In this document: positions 17,050 to 25,924 of the stretch, piece by piece
Numbering within the stretch: the first letter of the stretch is position 1
Layout of the letters: each line of letters opens with the position of its first letter
Assembly (NCBI RefSeq): GCF_016918855.1
Contig: NZ_JADKYB010000010.1
Coordinates: forward strand, 1 to 64,000
Length of the DNA: 64,000 nt
Direction: 5' to 3'
Source: Actinacidiphila acididurans
GTDB taxonomy: Bacteria; Actinomycetota; Actinomycetes; Streptomycetales; Streptomycetaceae
Notes under the pieces: generated by a model
What the model saw: only the letters and a program-made list of their open reading frames with translations
The model's database searches: none
What the model was told of the DNA's origin: nothing
Program-made: the position numbers and the translations under genes

Positions 17050-19011
17050 TCAGCGGACCTGGACGTCGTGGCGGTAGCTGAACACGAGGGAGTGCGGGGC
17101 GAGGACGATCCTGCCGACCGGGTCGGTGCGTTCCCCGGTGTACGGGTCGGCGGGGAACAGCTTGACGTCCTCGACCAGTTCCACCCCGGGCACCCGTTGC
17201 AGGACCGCGAACACCTCGCCCGCGTGCACCGGCCGCCCGAACGGCCAGCCCTGCCCGTCCGGTCCCCCGGTGAGCGGGCTGAAGTGCCGGTAGAGCGCCG
17301 ACAGCGCCGCCTCCTTCAGCGGCCCGGCGGCGGCCCCGTACCCGGCCTGGATCCGCGCGGCGACCGTCACCCCCTGGTACAACGGCGGTTCGACCACCAG
17401 GCGGGTGCCGACCGGGCAGCGTTCGTGCAGCCAGGAGGCGATGGCCCGGAGCATGTCGGCGGGCGGCTCCAGGTCGCGGAAGTCGATCCGGCCCTGTGCG
17501 TCGCCGCGCCCGGCCGGTACGACCAGCAGCCGTACGCCGCCGGCGGACGCGCCGTCCGGGTCCTCGCCGGGCTCGGCCGCGGGCACGCACCTGACCCGGG
17601 CGGCGCCGGGCGCGGCCTGCTGGGCCAGGCGTTCGTAGTCGGCGGGCACCACGGCCCGGTGCAGGGTGCGCAGGGTCATCGGGCCGCGCACGCGGGCGTT
17701 GTCCACCGACTCGCCGTCCACCCCGCCGACCGCCGGGCGCCGGTTCTCCACCCGGGCGACGAACGGCACCGAGCTGCGCAGGATCCGCAGCGCGCCGGCC
17801 GACACATTGCCGCGCCGGCCGCCCCCGGTGCGATAGGCACGCGCCCGCACCGTACTGTCCTTGGCCGGCACCGCGCCGAACTCCCGTACCGAACCGTCGG
17901 GTTGGCGCACGGCGGGGCCGAAGTCCACCCGGCCGGAGCCGAGGTCCACGGTGAAGTGCCGGTCGGCCGGGGTGGAGGAGGCGAAGTCGTCGACCCGGTG
18001 CCAGGGGGTCCAGCCGTCGCCTTCGGCCACCTCCACCACGAAGGGGTCACCGGTCGGCTCCACCGGCGCCCGCGCGACCTGGAAGCTCTGCCCGGCAACG
18101 CCCTCCGAGACGCCCAGGACCTCGGCGGCGACGTTCTCGGCGTGCAGCGCCTGCACGCTCCCGCCGATGGTGAAGGCGCTCGCCGCGCGCACGGTCGGCG
18201 AGGCCACGTACGCCGGCTGGCCCGGTGCGGCGGGCAGCAGTCGGCAGCGCAGCCAGCCGGCCGGGGCGCCGGCCCGTACCGCCGTCGCGTGCCCGGCGGG
18301 CACGTGCAGGATCACGTCCCCGGCCTTGTTGAATCCGCCGGTCTCGTCCTGGTCCACCTCGCAGGGCAGCCACTCGTCCCCGCACAGCGCCTCCCAGCGC
18401 AGCGGCGGGTCGGTGGGGTCGACGCCGACGCCGTCCACCCGGCAGTCCAGCCGCAGCACGACCGCGCAGCCGGGCACGGCAGCGGACAGTCCGGCGTAGA
18501 GGCAGTCGCCGGGCTCGGGGCGCGGGCCGAAGCACGGCACGTCGCGGCCGAGGGCGAGTTCGGAGGTCCGGTCGGTGACGGTGCCGGTGGCCGGTCCGGT
18601 GGCCAGGCGGCCCAGCTCGCACGGTACGACGGCCAGGTCGGCGGCGGTGCTGAAGACCACCGCCTCCTCGGTCTCGGTGCGTACGGTGGCGACCTGCGTG
18701 CCGGCGGCGATCCGGACCGGCTCCGGCTGCGGCGCCGAGAGCCAGAAGGTGACGTCGGCGCGGGCCGCGGTCGGCGGGTACAGCCGCACTCCGATGAGGT
18801 CGAGGAAGGCCAGGTAGTTCTTCTCCGGCACCCGGTTGAGCCGGTAGACGAGCTGGTCGACCATGGTGGCGAACGCCTCGATCAGGGTGACGCCCGGGTC
18901 GGAGACGTTGTGGTCGGTCCACTCCGGGCAGCGTTTCTGCACCAGCCGCTTGGCCTCGTCGACCAGTTCCTGGAAGGTGCGGTCGTCCAGGTTGGGCACC
19001 GGCAGCGTCAT
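17050..19011 (-). CDS. cis11: eCIS baseplate assembly protein (baseplate J/gp6-like)
   Basis: The 653-residue protein belongs to the putative baseplate assembly / J-like family. It opens with PNLDDRTFQELVDEAKRLVQ and CPEWTDHNVSDPGVTLIEAF, contains ARVENRRPAVGGVDGESVDN and ends with the J-type domain around LHERCPVGTRLVVEPPLYQG. It forms the wedge ring joining spike and sheath in contractile systems. The ATG has AGGAGG 7 bp upstream. The 3' end of the gp25 gene overlaps its start by 4 nt. The length is normal for eCIS. Confidence 0.93.
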   Translation of the reverse strand: MTLPVPNLDDRTFQELVDEAKRLVQKRCPEWTDHNVSDPGVTLIEAFATMVDQLVYRLNRVPEKNYLAFLDLIGVRLYPPTAARADVTFWLSAPQPEPVRIAAGTQVATVRTETEEAVVFSTAADLAVVPCELGRLATGPATGTVTDRTSELALGRDVPCFGPRPEPGDCLYAGLSAAVPGCAVVLRLDCRVDGVGVDPTDPPLRWEALCGDEWLPCEVDQDETGGFNKAGDVILHVPAGHATAVRAGAPAGWLRCRLLPAAPGQPAYVASPTVRAASAFTIGGSVQALHAENVAAEVLGVSEGVAGQSFQVARAPVEPTGDPFVVEVAEGDGWTPWHRVDDFASSTPADRHFTVDLGSGRVDFGPAVRQPDGSVREFGAVPAKDSTVRARAYRTGGGRRGNVSAGALRILRSSVPFVARVENRRPAVGGVDGESVDNARVRGPMTLRTLHRAVVPADYERLAQQAAPGAARVRCVPAAEPGEDPDGASAGGVRLLVVPAGRGDAQGRIDFRDLEPPADMLRAIASWLHERCPVGTRLVVEPPLYQGVTVAARIQAGYGAAAGPLKEAALSALYRHFSPLTGGPDGQGWPFGRPVHAGEVFAVLQRVPGVELVEDVKLFPADPYTGERTDPVGRIVLAPHSLVFSYRHDVQVR

Positions 19012-19415
19012 GCGTCCTCCTGGTGCTGCGGGATCACGTAGAACGGGAAGACGAGGTTGCGCGGGTCGTTGGTGCCGCGCACCGCGTAGCCGATCTCCAG
19101 GTACAGCACGCCCTGGTCGGCCTCGTCGAAGCGGACCGCGACCTCGGCGACCTCGATGCGCGGTTCCCACCGGTCGAGGGCGAGCCGCACCTCGTACGCG
19201 AGTTGCCCGGCGGTGGCGGCGTCGGCGGGCGCGAACACGTAGTCGCCGAGCGCGCAGCCGAACTCCGGCCGCATGGGCCGCTCGCCCGGCGCGGTGGACA
19301 GGATCAGCCGGATCGACTCGGCGATCTCCCGGTCGTCGCGGACCAGGGCGATGCCGCCGGTCGCGTCGGTGTGCGGCGGGAACGCCCAGCCCGCGCCGAT
19401 GAATTCCTGGCCCAC
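19008..19415 (-). CDS. cis9: eCIS baseplate gp25-like sheath initiator
   Basis: The 135-residue GPW/gp25 family protein has the typical ESIRLILSTAPGERPMRPEF motif (about 32-51) followed by GCALGDYVF. Gp25 joins baseplate wedge to the first sheath ring and starts sheath polymerisation. The start is GTG at 19415, 3 bp after the PAAR stop, and its stop overlaps the baseplate J start. Confidence 0.93.
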   Translation of the reverse strand: MGQEFIGAGWAFPPHTDATGGIALVRDDREIAESIRLILSTAPGERPMRPEFGCALGDYVFAPADAATAGQLAYEVRLALDRWEPRIEVAEVAVRFDEADQGVLYLEIGYAVRGTNDPRNLVFPFYVIPQHQEDA

Positions 19416-19418
19416 CGG

Positions 19419-19694
19419 TCAGCCTCCGATCAGGACGGTCGGGCAGCCGGCGGTCACCGGCGCGCCGCACGCCGCGGTGTCGCCCACCCGCGCGGCCCGC
19501 CGTCCGCCGATCAGTACGGTGGCGCTGCCGGGCCCGGCGATCGCGGAGGTGCCGTGGGGCGGCACCGGGCAGGCGTGGGGGGTGCCGACGGTCGCCGCGA
19601 ACGCCCCGCCGATCAGGACGGAGGACACGCCGGGGCCGGCGATCACTCCGCCGTGGCCGGTCGGGTCCCCGGTCCGGGCCGCTGCTGCTGCCAT
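19419..19694 (-). CDS. cis10: PAAR-domain spike tip protein
   Basis: The 91-residue protein is built from PAAR repeats (VIAGPGVSSVLIGG, AIAGPGSATVLIGG, TAGCPTVLIGG), which fold into a sharp metal-binding cone capping the VgrG-like spike. It lies between the spike gene and gp25, the usual eCIS order. The ATG follows a purine-rich AAGGGGGA stretch. Confidence 0.92.
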   Translation of the reverse strand: MAAAAARTGDPTGHGGVIAGPGVSSVLIGGAFAATVGTPHACPVPPHGTSAIAGPGSATVLIGGRRAARVGDTAACGAPVTAGCPTVLIGG

Positions 19695-19749
19695 GTGCGC
19701 CGTCCCCCTTCGTCGTGCCGAGCCGTGCCGAACCCTGTACAGGCGGTGC

Positions 19750-21609
19750 TCAGTTGATCCGGACCATGGGTGCCGCGACCGTAAGCGAGGAGCCGCCGCG
19801 CAGGTCGGTGCGGTCGGTGCCGTCGACGGTGACCTGCTTGCCGCGTACGGCCACCGCGCCGCCGCCGGAGACCGTGACGGGCCCGCTTCCGGCGTCCATC
19901 TGCAGGCCGGAGCGGGCGGCGACCTCGACCACGTCACCGGTCAGGCGCAGCCGCCCCTTTCCCGCGTCGAGCACCACACCGGAGCCCGCGGTCACCGAGA
20001 CCTGCGTGCCCGCCTCGATCCGTACGCTGCCGTCGCTGTGCACGGTGATCGCGGTCTGCCGGCGGTCGAGGGTGATGTGCAGCTTCCCGTCGCCGGTGAC
20101 CACCCGCACCCCCTGCGGGCCGGCCGCGGCGTCCAGGAGTTCCAGCTTGTTGCCCTCCCGGGAGGCCAGCGCCCGCCGGTTGACCGCGCCGCTCGTCGGG
20201 TCCACCGCGTGCCCGGACCCGCTCCCCTGGCCGGCCGGCCGGTCCTTGCCGTTGTAGAGCGCGCAGAGCACGTACGGGTGATCGAGGCGGCCCTGTTCGA
20301 AGCCGACCAGGACCTCCTCGCCGACCTCGGGGATGAACGCCTCTCCGCCGCCGGTCCCGCCGGCCTGGGCGCACCGGGCCCAGTCGCTGGTGTAGTCGTC
20401 GGACAGCCACGGGAAGCGGACCTTGACGCGGCCCAGGCCCTGCGGGTCCTTGGTGTCGGTGACGGTGGCGTTGACCAGCCCGAAGCACCGGCCGTCCGGC
20501 CCGGCCGGGTCGGCGGCCAGGCCGTGCAGCGAGCGGTCCTGGTCGCCGCTGACCCCGATCCAGGTCTCGTAACCGCGGTCCGGGTCGAACACGTGCCGGG
20601 CCGAGGTCACGGTCCAGCGGCCCTCGAAGGGCCGGCCGACCCCGGCCAGGGTCACCGCGGTGCCCGCGCGGACCTCCGGATTGCCGCGGATCACCGCGTC
20701 CAGTTCGGCGAAGGATCCGGCCACGCGCGCCGCCAGGGTCCGCGCGGCCTGGTCGACCCGGGCCTGGTCGCCGTAAGCGGTGTCGCCGACCAGCAGGTTC
20801 GCCGGGCCGAAGGGGCGAGCGAGGTCGGCCGCGGTCACAGCGAGGCGCAGCGTGCTGGAGGTGCCCGCGTCCGCGTGGCCGACCAGTGGCCGCTTGGTCT
20901 GCACGTCCCAGCCGCGCACCTCGACCTCCGTGACCTGTTCGGCGGCCGACACCGCGGCCCGGCAGCGCAGCAGGTTGTCGCCCATCTCCAGCACCAGCGG
21001 GTCACGGGCCGCGCGCGCGGTCACCTCCGGCGCCCCGGCCGCGTCGGCCGGCCCGACCACGTGCAGGGCGCCGTCCTCGACGTACACCTGCGCGCCGGCC
21101 GGGTCGGCCAGCGACTTCAGGAACACCCAGTCGCTGACGTTGGGCTGCACCACGTGCTCCAGCACCGGCCCGGCCACCTCCATCGGGCCCGGCCGCAGCC
21201 CGGCCCGCCGCGCCACCTGGGTGCAGATGTCGGTCAGCGTCATGTTCTGGTAGCCGGCCACCCGGCGGCCGCGGAACAGCCTGTACGACTCGTCCATGCC
21301 GCGCACCACCGTGAAGGTGCCGCCGTCGTCGATCTCCAGCTCCAGGGCGGTGACCGCGCCGGTCAGCAGCGGCCGGGGGGAGGGCGGGCCGCCGGCCGCC
21401 GCCAGCAGCCGTACGGGAGTGCCGACCGCGATGCCCGCGCTGTCCAGCAGCACCCGGGCCGGGTCGCGGAACCGCAGCACGAACACGCCGGGAAGGGTGC
21501 GGCTGTCCTCCACGTACGCCTCGACCAGCGTGTTGGCCAGCGCGGCCGCCAGCGGACGGCCCCCGCACTCCACGACCAGCGCCTTGGCGACGCTCTGGTT
21601 GACCGCCAT
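19750..21609 (-). CDS. cis8: VgrG/gpD-gpV-like spike protein
   Basis: The 619-residue spike protein has gp27-like hub domains (about 1-360, including PNVSDWVFLKSLADPAGAQV), a gp5-type OB fold (about 375-455: LGRVKVRFPWLSDDYTSDW, FIPEVGEEVLVGFEQGRLDH) and a C-terminal beta-helix of repeated short strands (about 500-619). It trimerises to form the membrane-piercing needle carrying the PAAR tip. The start overlaps the stop of the LysM gene by one base (TGATG), implying coupled translation. Confidence 0.93.
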   Translation of the reverse strand: MAVNQSVAKALVVECGGRPLAAALANTLVEAYVEDSRTLPGVFVLRFRDPARVLLDSAGIAVGTPVRLLAAAGGPPSPRPLLTGAVTALELEIDDGGTFTVVRGMDESYRLFRGRRVAGYQNMTLTDICTQVARRAGLRPGPMEVAGPVLEHVVQPNVSDWVFLKSLADPAGAQVYVEDGALHVVGPADAAGAPEVTARAARDPLVLEMGDNLLRCRAAVSAAEQVTEVEVRGWDVQTKRPLVGHADAGTSSTLRLAVTAADLARPFGPANLLVGDTAYGDQARVDQAARTLAARVAGSFAELDAVIRGNPEVRAGTAVTLAGVGRPFEGRWTVTSARHVFDPDRGYETWIGVSGDQDRSLHGLAADPAGPDGRCFGLVNATVTDTKDPQGLGRVKVRFPWLSDDYTSDWARCAQAGGTGGGEAFIPEVGEEVLVGFEQGRLDHPYVLCALYNGKDRPAGQGSGSGHAVDPTSGAVNRRALASREGNKLELLDAAAGPQGVRVVTGDGKLHITLDRRQTAITVHSDGSVRIEAGTQVSVTAGSGVVLDAGKGRLRLTGDVVEVAARSGLQMDAGSGPVTVSGGGAVAVRGKQVTVDGTDRTDLRGGSSLTVAAPMVRIN

Positions 21610-22403
21610 CAGGCGCCACCCGGGGTCCGGCGCGGGCCGCGCAGCCGCTCCACCTCGTCCAGCGCGGGCAGCAGCAACTCCTGGCCGTGGGCCAGCCGGA
21701 CCGGGTCGTCGATGCCGTTCACCTCGGCGATCACCCGCCACGCGGCCGGGTCGCCGTACTCCCGCCAGGCCAGCACGGCCAGCGTGTCGCCGCTGCTCAC
21801 CCGGTGCACCCGGCGCGGGTGCAGCGCCCCGGAGGTCGGGTTCTGCCCCGGGGTGTCGCCGCTGATCTCCTCCATCGTCACCTGGCACACCGCGCGGATC
21901 GGTACGCCGGAGGTGGTGAACAGGGTGTAGTTCGCCTGCACTTGGCTGACGTAGCCGGGAAATCCGGTCAGCCCGCCCCAGTGGAAGATCACCCACGGCG
22001 GCGAGGCGCGCCGCTGCTGGCGGGTCTCACTCGTGGGCACGCAGCACGCGAACAGCCGCTCCACCGCCGTCACCACGCTGGTGTCGTGGGTGTCGCTGGC
22101 GTCGAAGAACATCTCGACGGTCAGCTTGCTGGGCTGCGGCCCCTGGTACTCCGGCGGTCCCGCGCTCTTGGCGCCCTTGGCGGGGGTACGGTTCCAGGTC
22201 GCCGCCTTGGTCAGGCTCAGCTCCTTGGGGTTGAACTGGAAGTCGATGCGCCCGCTCACCGCGCCCGGGGTCAGGCTGCCGCCGGGCGGCGGGGTGCGCA
22301 GCTCCAGATACGCGTGCTCCAGCTTGGGCCGGGCCCCGCCGCCCCCGCCCGGGGTGGCGGCCGGGCCCGCGCCCGCCGCGCTGAACGCCACCGGCGTGCC
22401 CAT
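21609..22403 (-). CDS. cis7: LysM-containing tube/baseplate protein
   Basis: The 264-residue protein matches the eCIS tube-spike adaptor: an N-terminal beta domain with IDFQFNPKELSLTKAATWNR, then KLTVEMFFDAS, and a C-terminal LysM motif (VSSGDTLAVLAWREYGDPAA, about 205-224). In this family the LysM sits at the tube-spike junction (gp53-like) and does not necessarily bind peptidoglycan. It starts 4 bp after the tube-initiator stop. Confidence 0.92.
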   Translation of the reverse strand: MGTPVAFSAAGAGPAATPGGGGGARPKLEHAYLELRTPPPGGSLTPGAVSGRIDFQFNPKELSLTKAATWNRTPAKGAKSAGPPEYQGPQPSKLTVEMFFDASDTHDTSVVTAVERLFACCVPTSETRQQRRASPPWVIFHWGGLTGFPGYVSQVQANYTLFTTSGVPIRAVCQVTMEEISGDTPGQNPTSGALHPRRVHRVSSGDTLAVLAWREYGDPAAWRVIAEVNGIDDPVRLAHGQELLLPALDEVERLRGPRRTPGGA

Positions 22404-22407
22404 CGGT

Positions 22408-22839
22408 TCAGCTCCCCATCACATAGCCGTGGTGCGCGATCTCGATGGTCTCCACGGCGACCTTCGGCGACTCCGGGCTGAACGTGGGGCCGGTCCACCG
22501 CACCGGCACCACTTCGAGCAGCCCCCACTGCGCCACCTTGTGCCCGTCCCCGGTCCGCGCCTCTATGTGCGCGGTCCTGCGCCGGATGCCGGTGGTCATG
22601 CTCGCGAACCACTTCGCCACCTTCTCGGTGTCGCGGGTCAGCGGCCGGGACAGCTTGATGTTGGGGTACCTGAGCCGGGTCGGGAGCTGCCAGGACAGGC
22701 CGTTGTTGCCGCCCTCCTCGCGCTGCTCCAGGACCACTTCGCAGCCCAGGCCCTCGCAGGTGTTGAACGAGCCGAGCTCGATGCCGTCGACGGTCACGAC
22801 GAAGCAGACGCTGACCGCCGGGTCATCGGTGACCGACAT
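22408..22839 (-). CDS. cis5: Tail tube initiator (gp19/Hcp-like)
   Basis: The 143-residue protein is a T4 gp19-family tube protein: an N-terminal strand VSVCFVVTVDGIELGSFNTC, GLGCEVVLEQREEGG in the middle, and VAVETIEIAHHGYVMG at the C-terminus. Its place beside the LysM and spike genes, not the sheath, identifies it as the tube initiator ring instead of the main tube. Confidence 0.88.
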   Translation of the reverse strand: MSVTDDPAVSVCFVVTVDGIELGSFNTCEGLGCEVVLEQREEGGNNGLSWQLPTRLRYPNIKLSRPLTRDTEKVAKWFASMTTGIRRRTAHIEARTGDGHKVAQWGLLEVVPVRWTGPTFSPESPKVAVETIEIAHHGYVMGS

Positions 22840-22880
22840 GTCGTCTCCTTGTGGGGTACGGGGGTTGCGGGGTTTCCGTG

Positions 22881-22912
22881 GGCTTGCGGGCTTGCGGGCT
22901 TGCGGGCTTCCG
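22881..22912. repeat. Tandem 8-bp repeat GGCTTGCG
   Basis: Three perfect copies of GGCTTGCG and a fourth, GGCTTCCG, lie in the 84-bp gap between the tube initiator and the disordered-protein gene. It may be slippage-prone and could affect coupling between the two genes. Confidence 0.8.
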
Positions 22913-22923
22913 GGCTCAGGGGG

Positions 22924-24723
22924 TCAGTGCCTGGTGTTGATCAGGAGGCCGGCGCGTTCGCGGTCCCGCCGCAGCTCGTCCTTCAGCAGCCGGCTGAGCC
23001 GCGGGAAGAGGGCGCGGACCAGGTCGTCGGTGACCTGCGGCGGGCCGCCGTCCGGTGCCGTGGCTGCCGACCCGGGCGGGGCTGGGGCGGAAGTGCCGGT
23101 GGCCGGTGGGCCGGTGGTGGTCGTGGTCGATGCGGGCAGTGGTGGATCGGGGAGCGGTACGGGTACGGGCACGTCGGGTAGGGGGTCGGCCGGCGGCGGG
23201 TCCGGGGCGCTGTCCGCGGCACGTTGCACGGGGAGCCGCGGAACGGCCGCCGTACGGGAGCGGTTCGGGAACACCACGGAACCGTCGGCCATCCGCTGGG
23301 CGATCCCGAAGGCGACGGCGGCCGAACCGGCGTCCGGCGGTGAGCTGTTGAGGCCGGCTCGTACTGCGGGCGACGGGCCTTGCGACGGCTGCCGGGCGGC
23401 GACCGGTTCGAAGGCGCTCGGTGCGGATGGCTCGACGGTGCGCTGGACACGTGCGCCGGTCGATACGGTCGGGGCCGGGCGGTTCGGTGCTTCCGGGCTG
23501 GTGGGTGCGGCGGGCGCGGACCAGCGGGCCGGGACGACGACCGGCTCCGGATCGGCCGGTGCGGTGCCGTCCACCCCCGAGTACAGCGGCAGGGGCCGCT
23601 CGCCGGTCAACGGCATCGTGTATTCGGGCGAGGTGGGCTCTGCCGTGGATACGGAGTCGGCCGCGACCGGGCCCGCTGCGGTGACCGGCAGGCGTTGCAG
23701 GCCCACAACGGGCAAGCCAGGGGCGCCGGTTGAACTCGCCGGAGGCGCGGGCACGGACGCCGGGTCAGAGTCTTCCGCCTGCGAGTCCGGGGCCTGCGAC
23801 GCCGGTACGAGCGGGTCGTCGGCCAGCAGCGGGCCGGTCCGCGGTTCCGGCGCCACCGGTACGGGCTCGGCGGGCGCCGATGTCCCCTGCTCCGGCCGGC
23901 CGGTGCTCGCCGGGTCCCCCGGGCGGACGGGCGCGGGCACCGATCTGGCGGCGGGCTCGCGCTGCGCGGTCGGCGGCAGACCGGTCAGCGGTTCGCCCAC
24001 GCCCTGCGGGTGGGGGCGGGGCACCGGGTCGGGGGCCGTCACCGATCGCTGGACCGTACTCGTCGGCGGCGCCAAGGGCACGGACGGCGTGAGCGGCGGC
24101 GCGGGCAGGTCACGTACGGTCGGCACATCCACGGCGTCCGGCGCGGCCGCCGGTTCGGGCGCGGGGTCCGCCGGGAAGCCGGTCAGGTGCCGGGTCGGCG
24201 GGCTCGCCAGGGGCGCCGCGACCGTCAACTGCCAGTCGGCCGCGGCCCGTTGCAGTGGCACCGCCGGTCGTACGCTACCGGTGCCGCCGAGCTCCTGCCC
24301 TACCGCCAGCGGGACCGAGCCACCGGCCGGCGCGGGCGGCCGTACCGTACCCGTGCCGCCGAGCGGTGGCGAGCCTGCTGTCGACGGCCCACCGGTCTCG
24401 GCCGCCGTTTCCGCCGGTGGCGTGACCGGGACCGCGACGCCGTACAGGACGCCCGCCGGTGCGTCGGGGCCGACCAGGTGGCCGAGGCGGCCGGTGAGGG
24501 AGACGTCCTGCCAGGTGTCGAGCCCGGACCGGAAGCCGGCGGGGTCGGCGAGCAGGCCGGCGTCACCGGTGGTCCGCTGGAGCGGCGGGAGTTCGCGCCA
24601 AGCGCCGGTCGCGGCGGATCCGCGGCCGGAGTGCGGCCCGGACGCGGCAGCGTCGTCGGTCGCCGGCCCGGACCCACCCGTACGCCGCCGGTCCCCGCTC
24701 AGCCACGACAGCAGTCCCCCCAT
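22924..24723 (-). CDS. Large disordered Pro/Thr-rich eCIS protein of unknown function
   Basis: The 599-residue protein begins with a conserved-looking segment (MGGLLSWLSGDRRR; PPLQRTTGDAGLLADPAGFR, about 45-64; SLTGRLGHLVGPDAPAGVLY). About 450 residues of Pro/Thr/Ala/Ser-rich sequence follow with scattered [VLP]-Q-R motifs, and the last 40 residues are helical (LVRALFPRLSRLLKDELRRD). It sits inside the core operon between DUF6760 and the tube initiator. Its position and extended nature make it a candidate tape measure, but it lacks the long hydrophobic coiled coils of known ones. The ATG at 24723 was chosen over a GTG 9 bp earlier because only it leaves room for a ribosome site. Confidence 0.75.
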   Translation of the reverse strand: MGGLLSWLSGDRRRTGGSGPATDDAAASGPHSGRGSAATGAWRELPPLQRTTGDAGLLADPAGFRSGLDTWQDVSLTGRLGHLVGPDAPAGVLYGVAVPVTPPAETAAETGGPSTAGSPPLGGTGTVRPPAPAGGSVPLAVGQELGGTGSVRPAVPLQRAAADWQLTVAAPLASPPTRHLTGFPADPAPEPAAAPDAVDVPTVRDLPAPPLTPSVPLAPPTSTVQRSVTAPDPVPRPHPQGVGEPLTGLPPTAQREPAARSVPAPVRPGDPASTGRPEQGTSAPAEPVPVAPEPRTGPLLADDPLVPASQAPDSQAEDSDPASVPAPPASSTGAPGLPVVGLQRLPVTAAGPVAADSVSTAEPTSPEYTMPLTGERPLPLYSGVDGTAPADPEPVVVPARWSAPAAPTSPEAPNRPAPTVSTGARVQRTVEPSAPSAFEPVAARQPSQGPSPAVRAGLNSSPPDAGSAAVAFGIAQRMADGSVVFPNRSRTAAVPRLPVQRAADSAPDPPPADPLPDVPVPVPLPDPPLPASTTTTTGPPATGTSAPAPPGSAATAPDGGPPQVTDDLVRALFPRLSRLLKDELRRDRERAGLLINTRH

Positions 24724-24769
24724 GTCCCTCACCCCCCTTCGTCGGTGTCCGCGTCCCTCGATCGATCGG

Positions 24770-24910
24770 TCAGCCGGTCAGCCGCCCGACATGCCCCACG
24801 TACCGCAGCCGGTCGGCGTGCTCCAGGTCGAGGATCTGGTCCAGCGGCCAGTGCAAGTGGTAGGCGAGGTACGCGACTTCCTCGTGGATACGGTCGGCCG
24901 CGTACGTCAC
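24770..24910 (-). CDS. DUF6760 small eCIS protein
   Basis: This 46-residue protein (TYAADRIHEEVAYLAYHLHW then PLDQILDLEHADRLRYV) matches the small helical DUF6760-type proteins found between chaperone and tube genes in actinobacterial eCIS and phage loci. GTG at 24910 overlaps the upstream stop by 4 nt (GTGA). The exact role is unknown; assembly assistance is inferred from synteny. Confidence 0.8.
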   Translation of the reverse strand: MTYAADRIHEEVAYLAYHLHWPLDQILDLEHADRLRYVGHVGRLTG

Positions 24911-25359
24911 GATTCCCCCAGGCGACCACCGCCGCCGGACAGGTCCACCGCGAAGTCGGTCCGGCACGAGGGGCAGGTGACCTGCGCCCGGGTGTGGCCC
25001 TCGGAGTTGATCCGGCGGTAGAAGTCCTGGAGGAAGGCCAGGTCGGAGGCGAACAGGTCCTCGATGACGCCGGGGTGGACGTCCTCGACCGTGCCGAGCC
25101 GGACCACCACCCGGGAGATCAGCACCACCGACAGGTAGGCCGCGTTCTCCCGCACCCGGTCGTCGCGCAGCGGGACCAGCTCGTCCCGGGCGGTGGCCAG
25201 CCGCATGACGCCGGAGCGGTGCACCGTACCGGAGGCGTCCACGTACCCCCGGGGCAGTTCGAAGCCGAACTCGGTGCGCAGCGTGCCCTCTTCCGGCCGG
25301 CCACCGGCGGTTGCGGTGCCGTCGTCGGGTCGGGCGGGCGTGGCCGTCACCCTGCGCAT
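24907..25359 (-). CDS. Tail assembly chaperone-like zinc protein
   Basis: The 150-residue protein has FGFELPRGYVDASGTVHRSG and MRLATARDELVPLRDDRVRE near the N-terminus, a helix LLISRVVVRLG-like region, and a C-terminal CPSC pair with FYRRIN and TDFAVDL that probably binds zinc with partner residues. Proteins of this kind follow the tube gene in eCIS and are thought to be tail assembly chaperones. ATG 25359 overlaps the tube stop by one base; its stop overlaps DUF6760. Confidence 0.82.
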   Translation of the reverse strand: MRRVTATPARPDDGTATAGGRPEEGTLRTEFGFELPRGYVDASGTVHRSGVMRLATARDELVPLRDDRVRENAAYLSVVLISRVVVRLGTVEDVHPGVIEDLFASDLAFLQDFYRRINSEGHTRAQVTCPSCRTDFAVDLSGGGGRLGES

Positions 25360-25802
25360 CAGTCGACTTCCACGCTCTCGTAGGTGATCGACAGCTTCTC
25401 GGTGAGCACCGAGGTGTCGCCCGCCTTGAGGGTGCTGATCTCCAGGGACTTGGGCCAGGCGTTGATCAGCTTGTAGCGCTTGATCGGCAGGCCCTCGTAG
25501 TCGTAGACGATGATCGAGCCGTTGCGGCGCGCGTTGGTCATGTTCCCGAACCGCGAGTCCTTGATCCACTGTTCGAAGCTGTTGTCCTCGGTGAGGCCGC
25601 GGGTCACGGTGACCTCACCGGCCTTCGGGCGGCCGGGCAGCTTCTTGATGGCGTACTTGCCGTCCGCGGTGTTCTGCTTGAGCTCGATGACGTCCTGTTC
25701 CATCTTCAGCCCGCTGACCTCGGTGATCCGTTTGATCAGGACGCTGTCGAACTCCAGGCCGAACGAGTGCCCGACGGAGCTGTCGAGTTCGGGCAGCGGC
25801 AT
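25359..25802 (-). CDS. cis1: Major inner tube protein (gp19/Hcp-like)
   Basis: The 147-residue protein is the main tail tube subunit: HSFGLEFDSVLIKRITEVSG at the N-terminus, KKLPGRPKAGEVTVTRGLTE in the middle and a C-terminal strand KLSITYESVEVD. It stacks as hexamers inside the sheath. It lies directly after the sheath gene, which separates it from the initiator copy at 22408. Confidence 0.94.
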   Translation of the reverse strand: MPLPELDSSVGHSFGLEFDSVLIKRITEVSGLKMEQDVIELKQNTADGKYAIKKLPGRPKAGEVTVTRGLTEDNSFEQWIKDSRFGNMTNARRNGSIIVYDYEGLPIKRYKLINAWPKSLEISTLKAGDTSVLTEKLSITYESVEVD

Positions 25803-25924
25803 GGTGGCCTCCTAGGGTCGGCCGGGCGGTTCCGGCGGAGCGGGGTCTGCGGGGCGGGATCGGCGAAGGCGGCGGTTCCGGCAGGGATCGGTGCGGGGAT
25901 CGGTGCGGGAATGCGGTGCGGCCC

